Positions 1 through 8,170 of a stretch of 64,000 bases of DNA are shown here, in pieces. The notes under the pieces were generated by a model, which made no database searches, was not told where the DNA came from, and was given only the letters and a program-made list of their open reading frames with translations. The stretch lies in assembly GCF_017874735.1 (NCBI RefSeq), contig NZ_JAGGLV010000024.1, forward strand, positions 1 to 64,000, written 5' to 3'. The position numbers were made by a program, and so were the translations under genes. Within the stretch, counting starts at the first letter, position 1, and each line of letters starts with the position of its first letter. The DNA comes from Paenibacillus silagei (GTDB lineage: Bacteria; Bacillota; Bacilli; Paenibacillales; Paenibacillaceae).

Positions 1-390
1 TTCGCGGTATGAGCGCCAAAGGGGCAAATGAGGGGCACTAATGCTCCTGAATTCGCGGTATGAGCGCCAAAGGGGCAAATGAGGGGCACTAATGCTCCTG
101 AATTCGCGGTATGAGCGCCAAAGGGGCAAATGAGGGGCACTAATGCCCCTGAATTCCTCGAATGAGGGCCGAGGGAGCCAATGAGGGGCACTAATGCCCC
201 TGAATTCCTCGAATGAGGGCCGAGGGAGCCAATGAGGGGCACTAATGCCCCAGAATTCGCGGAATGAGCGCCAAAGGGGCAAATGAGGGGCACTAATGCT
301 CCTGAATTCCTCGAATGAGGGCCAAAGGAGCAGATGAGGTGCACAAGTGCCCCTGAATTCGCCGGATGCCCCCGACAGCGGGCAAATATA
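1..390. repeat. 51-bp tandem repeat array (family A)
   Basis: Seven full 51-bp units start at 1, 52, 103, 154, 205, 256 and 307, and a decayed eighth starts at 358. There are two subtypes. Units 1-3 and 6 begin TTCGCGG, while units 4, 5 and 7 begin TTCCTCGAATGAGGG. Each unit contains a short dyad of the form AGGGGCA-CTAA-TGCCCCT followed by GAATTC. The three plus-strand frames are closed by stops within every unit type, so the array is non-coding on that strand. It may extend left of the window. The motif TGAGGNGCAC...TGCNCNTGAATTCGC recurs in the array at 62370-62598. Confidence 0.9.
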
Positions 391-714
391 GCCGTATGAG
401 CTACAGCCCTAAGTTCTTACATTATCCATCCGCAGGTTGATTCTGTTCTTTACACTACCTAAGCCTTAAATGATATTATACGTGAAATTGTGCATCCTAT
501 GAGGAAGCTTGTAGGCCGTTGGAAGCAAGGAGGATACTGGACTTAAGCCCCTTGGCAGGAGCTCTTAAATGTTGTCAACAATGTTCATGCCGAAACCGTG
601 TTTTCAATTTGGTGACAAAGAAAGCGCTTTGATTTACGATGTGTTCAAAGGGAAAACACCTTTCAGTATGCGGTGCGGAAGGTTCCCGTTCATTACAATA
701 AGGGGGCATCTTAA
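391..714 (+). promoter_or_regulatory. mtlA leader region
   Basis: This 324-base stretch between the repeat array and mtlA holds no convincing gene. A possible sigma-A promoter is TTTACA at 449-454 with TATTAT at 474-479; the 19-bp spacer is long, and this would suit an activator-dependent promoter. TTGTCA at 572-577 and TGACAA at 613-618 form an inverted pair that resembles half-sites described for MtlR, but this is only a suggestion. An AGGGGG ribosome binding site at 701-706 precedes the mtlA start. Confidence 0.35.
618..633 (+). promoter_or_regulatory. candidate cre (CcpA) site upstream of mtlA
   Basis: The core AAAGCGCTTT (621-630) is palindromic and the 16-mer matches 14 of 16 positions of the consensus WTGNNARCGNWWWCAW. 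It lies about 85 bp before the mtlA start, so catabolite repression of the mannitol operon by CcpA is plausible. Confidence 0.5.
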
Positions 715-2154
715 ATGGCCACAACGGCAACGAAACAAACTTCATCCGGCGGTGCAAGGGTGAAGGTTCAACAATTCGGACGTATGCTCAGCGGTATGGT
801 TATGCCGAATATCGGCGCTTTTATCGCATGGGGATTGATTACAGCATTATTCATTCCAACGGGCTGGTATCCCAATGAGAGCCTTGCAGCTCTAGTAGGC
901 CCAATCATTAACTACCTGCTTCCTCTGCTGATCGGGTACACCGGCGGACAGATGGTTCACGGCAAACGCGGTGCTGTCATCGGCGCGCTGGTGACCATGG
1001 GGGTTATCGTCGGCTCGACGATTCCAATGTTCCTGGGTGCGATGATTGTCGGTCCGCTGGCTGCCTGGGTGCTGAAGCAGTTTGACAGAGCTGTGGACGG
1101 CAAAATCAGAGCCGGGTTCGAAATGCTGGTCAACAACTTCTCGCTGGGTATCATCGGCGGCGCTTTGACGCTTGGAGCCTTAAAGGGCGTTGGACCGCTG
1201 GTTCAAGGCTTGACCAATATCCTCTCGAATGGCGTGGAGTTCCTGGTGAACCATAACCTGCTGCCGCTCATCAATATCATCATTGAGCCGGCCAAGGTAT
1301 TGTTCCTGAACAATGCAATTAACCACGGGGTACTGGGACCGATTGCGCTTGAAGAGTCCCAGAGAATCGGCAAATCCATCCTGTTCATGCTTGAATCGAA
1401 TCCGGGTCCTGGTCTGGGTATCCTTCTTGCATACTGGCTGGCGGGCAAAGGTTCTGCCAAATCCTCTGCACCGGGCGCTATTATCATTCACTTCCTGGGC
1501 GGGATTCATGAGATCTACTTCCCTTACATCCTGATGAACCCTCGTCTGATTCTGGCGGTCATCGGCGGCGGAATGTCCGGTACATTCACCTTCCAGATGC
1601 TGGGCGCCGGTCTGGTAGCTTCTCCTTCACCAGGCAGTATCTTTGCCTATTTCGCAATGACGCCTAAGGGCGGATATCTTCCGATGATTGCCGGGGTTGT
1701 CGTGGCTACCATCGTATCGTTCCTGATTGCAGCTGTGCTTCTGAGATCTTCCAAGAGTAATGATGAAGAGGAGATGGATCTGGAAGCGGCAGAAGCCAGA
1801 ATGAGAGACATGAAGTCGGCCGGTACAGCAGCACAGACCGCCGCAACTACAGCTGTAGCTTCCAATGTCCGCAGCAAAGCCAATGTGAACAAAATCGTCT
1901 TCGCTTGTGATGCAGGGATGGGTTCCAGTGCCATGGGGGCCTCGGTACTGAGAAAGAAACTGCAGAACGCAGGGGTCAACATTACGGTGACGAACTCTGC
2001 GGTCAGTGAAATTCCGGCGGATGCGGATATCGTGGTCACCCAGAAGACGCTTACCGACCGGGCGATTGCCAGCAATCCGAAGGCAGAGCATATCTCGATC
2101 GATAACTTCCTGAAGAGTCCGAAATATGATGAACTCGTAGAACGTTTGAAGTAA
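715..2154 (+). CDS. mtlA: PTS mannitol transporter, EIICB component
   Basis: 479 residues. It imports mannitol and phosphorylates it to mannitol 1-phosphate. The N-terminal IIC part (about 1-345) is a multi-helix membrane domain that contains the GGIHE motif typical of mannitol EIIC. A hydrophilic linker follows, rich in Ala and acidic residues. The C-terminal IIB domain begins near 390 and carries the phosphorylated cysteine at 398 in FACDAGMGSS. There is no IIA domain; that function is supplied by mtlF downstream, the usual Gram-positive split. The start at 715 is chosen for its AGGGGG ribosome binding site at 8-bp spacing. It is the first gene of mtlA-mtlR-mtlF-mtlD. Confidence 0.95.
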   Translation: MATTATKQTSSGGARVKVQQFGRMLSGMVMPNIGAFIAWGLITALFIPTGWYPNESLAALVGPIINYLLPLLIGYTGGQMVHGKRGAVIGALVTMGVIVGSTIPMFLGAMIVGPLAAWVLKQFDRAVDGKIRAGFEMLVNNFSLGIIGGALTLGALKGVGPLVQGLTNILSNGVEFLVNHNLLPLINIIIEPAKVLFLNNAINHGVLGPIALEESQRIGKSILFMLESNPGPGLGILLAYWLAGKGSAKSSAPGAIIIHFLGGIHEIYFPYILMNPRLILAVIGGGMSGTFTFQMLGAGLVASPSPGSIFAYFAMTPKGGYLPMIAGVVVATIVSFLIAAVLLRSSKSNDEEEMDLEAAEARMRDMKSAGTAAQTAATTAVASNVRSKANVNKIVFACDAGMGSSAMGASVLRKKLQNAGVNITVTNSAVSEIPADADIVVTQKTLTDRAIASNPKAEHISIDNFLKSPKYDELVERLK

Positions 2155-2189
2155 GCGGCACAAGTGTAAAATCTAAGTATATAGTTCTC

Positions 2190-2337
2190 GCTGAAACGGA
2201 TACCGTCCCTTATAGGACGGTATATCCGTTTGTACTTGAAATATAAGAATTTATAGGCTTCGCTTTATAAATGATCCTTCTATTTTTCGCTGAAACGGTA
2301 CCGTCCTTAAAAAGGGCGGCAAATCCGTTTCCACTTA
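2190..2337. repeat. two copies of a palindromic element between mtlA and mtlR
   Basis: Two related hairpins, about 2190-2237 and 2289-2336, share the beginning TCGCTGAAACGG and the ending ATCCGTTT...ACTT. In the first, AACGGATACCGTCC pairs with GGACGGTATATCCGTT. The second is a diverged copy. Neither is followed by a good T-run, so they look like a dispersed palindromic element more than simple terminators. They could still reduce read-through from mtlA into mtlR. Confidence 0.6.
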
Positions 2338-2361
2338 ATGCAAGGCGGAGGGTTAGCGGAA

Positions 2362-4428
2362 ATGACGAAAATTACCGCCAGACAGCGCCAGATCCTGTGG
2401 CTTCTGCTTGAAGCCAGCGGAGAGATTACCGCTGTAAAAATTGCCGAGGCTACCGGGGTAAGCGTAAGGACCGTACACCGGGAGATGGAGGATATAGAGT
2501 CCGCGCTTGAGGACTTTGGTCTTGATCTGATCAAAAAATCAGGCAAAGGCATCCAGTTGAGCGGCCCGGAGGCCGGTCTTGCGGAGCTGCGCCTATTCCT
2601 GCGTGAAGAGAAGCCGGCGGATTATTCCGGCGAAGACCGCAAGGTATTCGAGCTCTGCGTGCTGCTGGAGGCAGAGGAGCCGGTGAAGCTTTTCACACTT
2701 GCGCATTCCCTCAAGGTTACAGTTGCTTCTATTAGCTACGATCTGGATGAACTGGAGCAATGGGTCCGTAAGTTCGGCCTGGAGCTGGTTCGTAGACGAG
2801 GCTACGGCGTAGAAATCACCGGCAGCGAGATCGACAAGCGCCGGGCGATTGGCCGGTTAGCCGCAGAGCATCTGGATCTGTCTGATCTGGTCGGCCATGG
2901 TTCTCTGGCTGAGAGCAATCCGGCTTTTCGTATGCTGTTGACTACAGTCGGTCAGTCCAACCTCATGGAAGTAGAGAACACGCTGTGGGATATGGAATGG
3001 AAATGGACGGCGGAGCTGCCCGAAATTGTCTATATGGAAATGCTCCTGGCCCTTGCTGTCACTACCCGGCGGATTGAGCTTAGCCGGAGTATCGACAGCG
3101 GGGCGGAAGCGGGCTATTCCAGGGTGTCCGATCACCGGAACATTGCCGGAGCTGAGCGATTTGTGGGGCAGCTCGCAGAGGTGCTTGAGCTGAAGATTCC
3201 CCGGGTAGAGATTCTATATATTGCCGGGCTGTTCGACCGGGTTCAGGATTCCTTCTCCTCGTCGGGCTATGCCTATGGCGACATTGAATTAATGGAGATT
3301 GTCTACAAGCTGACGGAGAGTGTCGTCAAGCGGACAGGGCTGCCCTTCCAGAGTGACCGTACTCTGCGCGAGGGGCTGCTGGAGCATATTGATCCGGCGC
3401 TGAAGCGGATCCGGGAAGGCACACGCATCCGCAACCCGCTGCTCGGCCCGATCCGCAGGGATTACGAATATCTGTTCAACATCATCCGCGCAGCCGTGGA
3501 GGATATGCAGCTGGAACTGGAGATTCCGGATGAAGAGATCGGATTTCTGGTCATGCATTTCGGAGCTTCCGCAGAGCGGCTGAACCAGCTAAGGCGCAAC
3601 GTAAGAGCCATTCTGGTCTGTGCCAGCGGCCTTAGCTCCTCCCGGCTGCTAGCCACCCGGCTGACCAAGGAAATGCCGCAGATTGAGATTCTCGGCAACA
3701 TCTCCTGGTATGAAGCGGCACGCCTGCCGGATGAAAGTTACGATCTGATTATATCTACCATTGATCTGCCGATTGATAAGGAGCGTTACATCAAGATCAG
3801 CCCCCTGCTCACAGCGGAGGAGATTGAGAAGCTGCTGAATTACATCCAGAATACTACCCTGCGGGAACGAGGGAAGGGGATGTCCGGTGAACCGGAACAT
3901 GCGGCGCGGGAGGAAGCCTCGCTTGAACGGCTCAGGAGCTACAAGGGTATTCTGGATGAGATCGTCAGCTTGCTGGAGCGGTTCCGCTTCCATCCGATTG
4001 ATAATAAGGGGATGGATTTGTCAGCGACGATAGTGGAGATGCTGGAGACACTGAATGGAAACGGCGTGGTCGGGGATGCCGGTATTGTGCTGGAGCGTCT
4101 GCTCGAACGGGAGCGGATGACCAGCCAGGTGATCCCGGATACCGCATTGGCGTTATTCCATACCAGAAGCAGCCATATTCACCTGTCATCGCTGACCCTG
4201 TACCGGCTTGATCAGCCCGTAATTCTGGAGGGGGATACAGAGGTCAGAGTCATTCTGCTCATGCTGGCTCCGCGCAGACTCTCCAAGGAGAGCCTGGAGG
4301 TGCTCAGCGAGATCAGCGCACTACTGCTGAATTCCGAGCTGGTTCAATTGCTGGAAGAACGTTCAGAGTCAGAGATCCGGGGGTATTTGTCCTCGGAGCT
4401 GCTTCATTTTTTCCAAAATAAAAGTTGA
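2362..4428 (+). CDS. mtlR: MtlR-type transcriptional activator with PRD, EIIB and EIIA domains
   Basis: 688 residues. It is predicted to activate the mannitol operon in response to PTS phosphorylation. Domains in order are an N-terminal winged HTH (about 5-60), a second HTH, two PTS regulation domains (about 190-400), a GatB-like EIIB domain with Cys420 in ILVCASGLSSSR, and an EIIA-like domain with His600 in FHTRSSHIH. In Bacillus subtilis MtlR the equivalent regulatory residues are known as Cys419 and His599, which fits closely. An upstream in-frame ATG at 2338 lies at the edge of a palindromic repeat and lacks a ribosome binding site; the ATG at 2362 has GGAGGG at 2345-2350. Confidence 0.93.
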   Translation: MTKITARQRQILWLLLEASGEITAVKIAEATGVSVRTVHREMEDIESALEDFGLDLIKKSGKGIQLSGPEAGLAELRLFLREEKPADYSGEDRKVFELCVLLEAEEPVKLFTLAHSLKVTVASISYDLDELEQWVRKFGLELVRRRGYGVEITGSEIDKRRAIGRLAAEHLDLSDLVGHGSLAESNPAFRMLLTTVGQSNLMEVENTLWDMEWKWTAELPEIVYMEMLLALAVTTRRIELSRSIDSGAEAGYSRVSDHRNIAGAERFVGQLAEVLELKIPRVEILYIAGLFDRVQDSFSSSGYAYGDIELMEIVYKLTESVVKRTGLPFQSDRTLREGLLEHIDPALKRIREGTRIRNPLLGPIRRDYEYLFNIIRAAVEDMQLELEIPDEEIGFLVMHFGASAERLNQLRRNVRAILVCASGLSSSRLLATRLTKEMPQIEILGNISWYEAARLPDESYDLIISTIDLPIDKERYIKISPLLTAEEIEKLLNYIQNTTLRERGKGMSGEPEHAAREEASLERLRSYKGILDEIVSLLERFRFHPIDNKGMDLSATIVEMLETLNGNGVVGDAGIVLERLLERERMTSQVIPDTALALFHTRSSHIHLSSLTLYRLDQPVILEGDTEVRVILLMLAPRRLSKESLEVLSEISALLLNSELVQLLEERSESEIRGYLSSELLHFFQNKS

Positions 4429-4444
4429 AAGCGGGAGAAACCAT

Positions 4445-4879
4445 ATGAGTATACTGTCAGAAAATAAAGTGATTATGCACGGTGCGGCAAACGATAAATA
4501 CGAAGCCATCAAGATGGCGGGCAAGCTGCTGGTCGATGCAGGGCATGTAACGGAGGAATATGTTCCCAAGATGCTGGAGCGCGAGGAAGTGGTGTCCACT
4601 TATATGGGCGGCGGATTGGCTATTCCGCATGGTACCAAGGAAGCGCGTCCTTTTATTAAGTCAACTGGGTTGTCTATCATCCGCTTTCCGGACGGGGTGG
4701 ATTTCGGCGGCGATGAGCCGGCGTTTGTAGTCATCGGCATTGCAGCCGCAGGTGACGGGCATATGGAGGTTCTGACGAACGTGGCGATGATTTTCACCGA
4801 GGATGATGCTATTGACCGCGTCATGAACGCCCCTACGGCTGCTGATGTTATTGCAATCTTCGAAGGGGGACTGGAGTAA
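4445..4879 (+). CDS. mtlF: PTS mannitol transporter, EIIA component
   Basis: 144 residues, the usual length for a free mannitol EIIA. It passes the phosphoryl group from HPr to the IIB domain of MtlA and probably also to MtlR. The phosphorylated histidine is His62 in GGGLAIPHGT. It starts 16 bp after the mtlR stop, and its TAA shares its last base with the mtlD ATG, so the two are translationally coupled. Confidence 0.95.
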   Translation: MSILSENKVIMHGAANDKYEAIKMAGKLLVDAGHVTEEYVPKMLEREEVVSTYMGGGLAIPHGTKEARPFIKSTGLSIIRFPDGVDFGGDEPAFVVIGIAAAGDGHMEVLTNVAMIFTEDDAIDRVMNAPTAADVIAIFEGGLE

Positions 4880-6024
4880 TGAAGGCGGTCCATTTCGGCG
4901 CGGGCAATATCGGCAGGGGCTTCATCGGGCTGCTGCTGTCGCAGGCGGGCTATGAAGTTACTTTTGTGGATGTGAATGAGGCCTTTGTTACCCAGCTCAA
5001 GGAACGCGGCGAGTATCCGGTCACGCTGGCCAGCGACGGTCAGGAAACGGTCATCGTGAAGAATGTAACGGCTCTTAGCAGTGTCACGCATGCGGATGAA
5101 GTGGCGGCCGCCATTGCTGAAGCCGATTTGGTTACAACCGCGGTCGGCGTGTCAATTCTGAAGCACATTGCGGGAACGGTGGCGGACGGCATCCGCCGGA
5201 GAGTAGCTGTCTCCTCCGCACCGCTGCATGTTATTGCCTGCGAGAATGCGATTGGCGGCAGTGCACAACTCAAGGAGCTGGTGTACGCGAAGCTCGATGA
5301 AGCTGCACGTGAGAAGGCTGAATCTTCTGTTGCTTTTCCTAACGCGGCAGTGGACCGGATCGTTCCGCTCCAGCAGCATGAGGATATTCTGAAGGTGGTC
5401 GTTGAGCCGTTCTATGAATGGGTGGTGGACGCCTCGCAGATGATCCCGGGCTATACGCCGGTTGAAGGTGTGCATTATGTAGAGAATCTGGAGCCGTATA
5501 TTGAACGCAAGCTCTTCACTGTGAACACGGGGCACTGCTCTGCGGCGTACCTGGGCTATCTGCAGGGCTACGAGACCATACAGCAGGCTATGGCGGATGA
5601 GGCGTTAACGGCGAAGGTTCGTGAGGTACTTGAGGAGACCGGCGCAGTGCTGGTCCAGAAGCATGGCTTCGATGCAGCGGAACACAGTAAGTATATCGAT
5701 AAAATCCTGGAGCGCTTCCGCAATCCGGCGCTGACTGATGAGGTGTCCCGTGTAGGCCGTTCGCCGCTGCGCAAGCTGTCGCCAAATGATCGTCTGGTAT
5801 CCCCTGCAACGCAGGCGTATGAGAGAGGGCTAAGTTACACCGCGTTGACACGTTCCATGGCCGGTGCGCTGCTGTTCAAGGCAGGCGATGACCCGGAAGC
5901 GGTGGAGCTGCAAGCCGCAATCGCGGAGCTTGGAGCAGAAGCAGCGCTGACGAAGTATACGGGTCTTGCTGCGGATCACCCTATTCATCAGTCGGCGATG
6001 GAGCAATACGCGAAGCTAAGCTAA
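4879..6024 (+). CDS. mtlD: mannitol-1-phosphate 5-dehydrogenase
   Basis: 381 residues, the normal family length. It oxidises mannitol 1-phosphate to fructose 6-phosphate with NAD, feeding glycolysis. The N-terminal nucleotide-binding fold is clear from HFGAGNIGRGFIG, and the central region has the NTGH and ERKLFTVN motifs of the polyol dehydrogenase family. The start overlaps the mtlF stop by one base. It is the last gene of the operon, and a hairpin follows at 6052-6092. Confidence 0.95.
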   Translation: MKAVHFGAGNIGRGFIGLLLSQAGYEVTFVDVNEAFVTQLKERGEYPVTLASDGQETVIVKNVTALSSVTHADEVAAAIAEADLVTTAVGVSILKHIAGTVADGIRRRVAVSSAPLHVIACENAIGGSAQLKELVYAKLDEAAREKAESSVAFPNAAVDRIVPLQQHEDILKVVVEPFYEWVVDASQMIPGYTPVEGVHYVENLEPYIERKLFTVNTGHCSAAYLGYLQGYETIQQAMADEALTAKVREVLEETGAVLVQKHGFDAAEHSKYIDKILERFRNPALTDEVSRVGRSPLRKLSPNDRLVSPATQAYERGLSYTALTRSMAGALLFKAGDDPEAVELQAAIAELGAEAALTKYTGLAADHPIHQSAMEQYAKLS

Positions 6025-6045
6025 GAACATATGAGCTAACAACAT

Positions 6046-6095
6046 AAAAATACAGCAGCAGGGAAAGCCTATAAGCTTATCCCTGCTGCTGTTTG
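6046..6095. terminator. bidirectional terminator between mtlD and the M42 peptidase gene
   Basis: A 13-bp stem (6052-6064 with 6080-6092, ACAGCAGCAGGGA and its complement) is flanked by an A-rich stretch on the left, which reads as a T-run on the minus strand. The T-run on the right is weaker. It suits the two convergent genes. Confidence 0.8.
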
Positions 6096-6136
6096 CGTTA
6101 GTCTGTGAGAGCTAAAGCCCCACTTTGTGTGGGCTA

Positions 6137-7210
6137 TTAGCTGTTCTCCAGAATCGTCTGCAGTGTCGTGCGGTCCAGTCCTTGTACCAGCTTAATCAGC
6201 AGCTCTTTGGCTGCCGCATAATCATCACTGTGGATGATCGAGGTTGCCGTGTGGATGTAACGGGAGCAGATCCCGATCACCGCTGAAGGAATACCGATTC
6301 CGCTGAGATGCACCTGGCCCGCATCCGTTCCCCCCTGGGAGACGAAATACTGGTATTTGATCTTATGGGTGTCAGCTGTATCCTGCACATATTCAATCAG
6401 TCCCCGGTGGGTAATCATCGTCGGGTCAAAAATACGCAGCAGTGCGCCCTGGCCCAGATGGCCGAAGGCCTGGCGGTCACCGGTCATATCGGCAGCGGCG
6501 CTGGCATCCAGCCCGAAGAAAATATCCGGCTGCAGCAGATTGGCAGCCGTCCGGGCACCGCGCAGCCCAACCTCTTCCTGAACGGTAGCGCCGCAGTAGA
6601 GCGTATTCGGCAAGGCTTGTCCGTGCAGTTCCTTCATTAATTCAATAGCCAGGCCGACACCGTAGCGGTTGTCCCAGGCCTTGGCCATAATCTTCTTCGG
6701 ATTGGCCAGCGGTGTGAACGGGCAGACCGGCACGACCTGCTGTCCCGGAGCTACACCGAAGCTCTGCGCCTCTTCCCGGCTGTCTGCGCCGATATCGATG
6801 TACATCTTGCTGATCTCCCCGGCCTTGCCGCGTTCATCCGCGCTCAGCAGATGGATAGGTGTACTGCCGACCACGCCGTTCAGCGTACCCTTCGGTGTAA
6901 TAATCTGCAGGCGCTGTGAGGCCACGGCCGAAGCGAGCCATCCGCCCAGCGGTGTGAAGCGGATCATCCCGTTGTCTGTAATGCCGGTAACCATGAAGCC
7001 TACCTCATCGAAATGGCCGGCCACCATAATCTTGGGACCGTTAGCTTCACCGCGCATCACGCCGAACAGGCTGCCCAGTCGGTCCTGTACAAATTCGTCC
7101 GTATAAGGCGTCATTGCCTCTTTGACATAAGCGCGCAGTTCGCGCTCGAAGCCGGAGGCTGAGGGGAATTCAGTCAATGTCTTAAATAATTCAAGTGTGT
7201 CTGTATTCAT
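6137..7210 (-). CDS. M42 family metallopeptidase (glutamyl aminopeptidase type)
   Basis: 357 residues. It is a cytoplasmic di-zinc aminopeptidase of the FrvX/YsdC/YtoP group that trims peptides. Metal and catalytic motifs are visible: His66 and Asp68 in AGHFDEVGF, Asp180 in KAWDNRYG, the catalytic pair Glu212-Glu213 in VQEEVGLRGA, Asp235 in FGLDAS, and a late histidine near SIIHSDD. It is transcribed alone, converges on the mtl operon, and is divergent from the spoVA region. Which of the Bacillus paralogues it corresponds to cannot be decided here. Confidence 0.9.
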   Translation of the reverse strand: MNTDTLELFKTLTEFPSASGFERELRAYVKEAMTPYTDEFVQDRLGSLFGVMRGEANGPKIMVAGHFDEVGFMVTGITDNGMIRFTPLGGWLASAVASQRLQIITPKGTLNGVVGSTPIHLLSADERGKAGEISKMYIDIGADSREEAQSFGVAPGQQVVPVCPFTPLANPKKIMAKAWDNRYGVGLAIELMKELHGQALPNTLYCGATVQEEVGLRGARTAANLLQPDIFFGLDASAAADMTGDRQAFGHLGQGALLRIFDPTMITHRGLIEYVQDTADTHKIKYQYFVSQGGTDAGQVHLSGIGIPSAVIGICSRYIHTATSIIHSDDYAAAKELLIKLVQGLDRTTLQTILENS

Positions 7211-7280
7211 ACATATATCGCTCCTTTATGTCATCTAGTATGAACATTGTTGCGCCTCTTGTCCATGCTGGAAGGGCAAA

Positions 7281-7309
7281 TGAACACAGAGGCTCATTGT
7301 GCGAATACT
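7281..7309 (+). promoter_or_regulatory. candidate sigma-G promoter for the spoVA operon
   Basis: TGAACA at 7281-7286 and AATACTA at 7303-7309 are separated by 16 bp. Each differs by one base from the sigma-G consensus (TGMATA, CATWMTA). The position, 50 bp before the small gene and about 360 bp before spoVAC, agrees with forespore expression of spoVA operons in Bacillus. Confidence 0.55.
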
Positions 7310-7358
7310 ATACGGTAAGGGCTCTGCAGGCAGGGGCCGGAGAAAGGAAGCGAGGAGA

Positions 7359-7535
7359 ATGTGGCTCTCGGGGAGCGTAGCCCAGGCAGGCAGCCGGAGC
7401 GGTTTCCGGAAAGTGCCGGTCCGCAGGCAGGGCTTGCCCAGGCGGTACCGCCGCCGGTACGGGCGGGAGAATGAGGCAGTGCTGATTCTGGTGCTGTTTC
7501 TGCTGCTGATTGTTGTGCTGTTTTATTTTTCCTGA
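7359..7535 (+). CDS. small basic tail-anchored membrane protein, hypothetical
   Basis: 58 residues, family not recognised. The N-terminal two thirds are very rich in arginine, and the C-terminus is a single hydrophobic helix (about 38-57, ILVLFLLLIVVLFYF), so a tail-anchored topology is likely. The ATG at 7359 is preceded by AAGGAAGCGAGGAG; longer in-frame starts (GTG at 7299) would lie inside the sigma-G-like promoter. It lies directly before spoVAC on the same strand and could be a forespore protein. A hairpin at 7599-7642 separates it from spoVAC. Function is unknown. Confidence 0.5.
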   Translation: MWLSGSVAQAGSRSGFRKVPVRRQGLPRRYRRRYGRENEAVLILVLFLLLIVVLFYFS

Positions 7536-7598
7536 GCAGGAGGGACATAACGGGGCCGCCTGAAGTGAACAATAAGGAAAACTTAATTCTGCATAGCA

Positions 7599-7642
7599 CG
7601 AAGGAACGGGACTACAGCTTACCCGCTGCCCGTTCCCTTTCG
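7599..7642 (+). terminator. hairpin before spoVAC
   Basis: GGAACGGG (7603-7610) pairs with CCCGTTCC (7629-7636) across an 18-base loop, and a short CTTTCG follows. It may be a weak terminator or attenuator between the small gene and spoVAC. Its position also argues against a spoVAC start at 7565. Confidence 0.4.
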
Positions 7643-7669
7643 TATCCAACAGTTCAGGGGGTGTCTGCA

Positions 7670-8167
7670 TTGCCGGCAAAAACAAAAAAGTCAGGCGTCA
7701 AGCTGAACCTTGACGGTCTGACCCCGAAGGCTTATCAGGAATTGGCCAAGCCTTACGTGCCTTCTCGTCCTGTATTCAAGAATTGTATACGCGCCTTCCT
7801 CTCCGGGGGACTCATCTGTGTGCTGGGACAAGGCATCCAGGAAGCATTCATGGCGATATTCGATATGACCTCAAGAGAGGCGGCAAGTCCGACCGTGGCC
7901 ATTCTGATTCTGCTCTCCGTCATACTGACCAGCTTCGGGGTATATGACAAGCTCGCCCAGTGGTGCGGTGCAGGCACAGCGGTACCCGTCACAGGATTCG
8001 CCAACAGCATGTGCTCTGCCGCACTGGAGCACAGGGCTGAAGGGCTGGTGCTGGGCGTGGGCGGGAACATGTTCAAGCTGGCCGGTTCGGTTATTGTGTT
8101 CGGTGTCGTTGCCGCTTTTATCGTGGGAGTAGTGTATGCCGTTATGGGCTGGGGAGGTGCGCATTAA
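7670..8167 (+). CDS. spoVAC: stage V sporulation protein AC
   Basis: 165 residues with the TTG start at 7670, preceded by AGGGGGTG at good spacing. An upstream in-frame ATG at 7565 would add 35 unconserved-looking residues and place the start ahead of a hairpin. SpoVAC is an inner-membrane protein of the spore that forms a mechanosensitive channel for dipicolinic acid. Several hydrophobic segments are visible (about 40-60, 75-95 and 135-160). It is followed at 3-bp distance by spoVAD. Confidence 0.92.
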   Translation: MPAKTKKSGVKLNLDGLTPKAYQELAKPYVPSRPVFKNCIRAFLSGGLICVLGQGIQEAFMAIFDMTSREAASPTVAILILLSVILTSFGVYDKLAQWCGAGTAVPVTGFANSMCSAALEHRAEGLVLGVGGNMFKLAGSVIVFGVVAAFIVGVVYAVMGWGGAH

Positions 8168-8170
8168 ACG

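Noticed and set aside
1..390. CRISPR array at the window start.
   Set aside because: Units are contiguous without unique spacers of constant length, and no cas gene is nearby; it is a plain tandem repeat.
480..714. A riboswitch or T-box in the mtlA leader.
   Set aside because: No conserved core such as a T-box sequence or known aptamer motif could be recognised; only the cre site and possible MtlR half-sites stand out.
569..763. A 64-codon gene upstream of and overlapping mtlA.
   Set aside because: It has no ribosome binding site, no recognisable protein character, and runs into the well-supported mtlA start.
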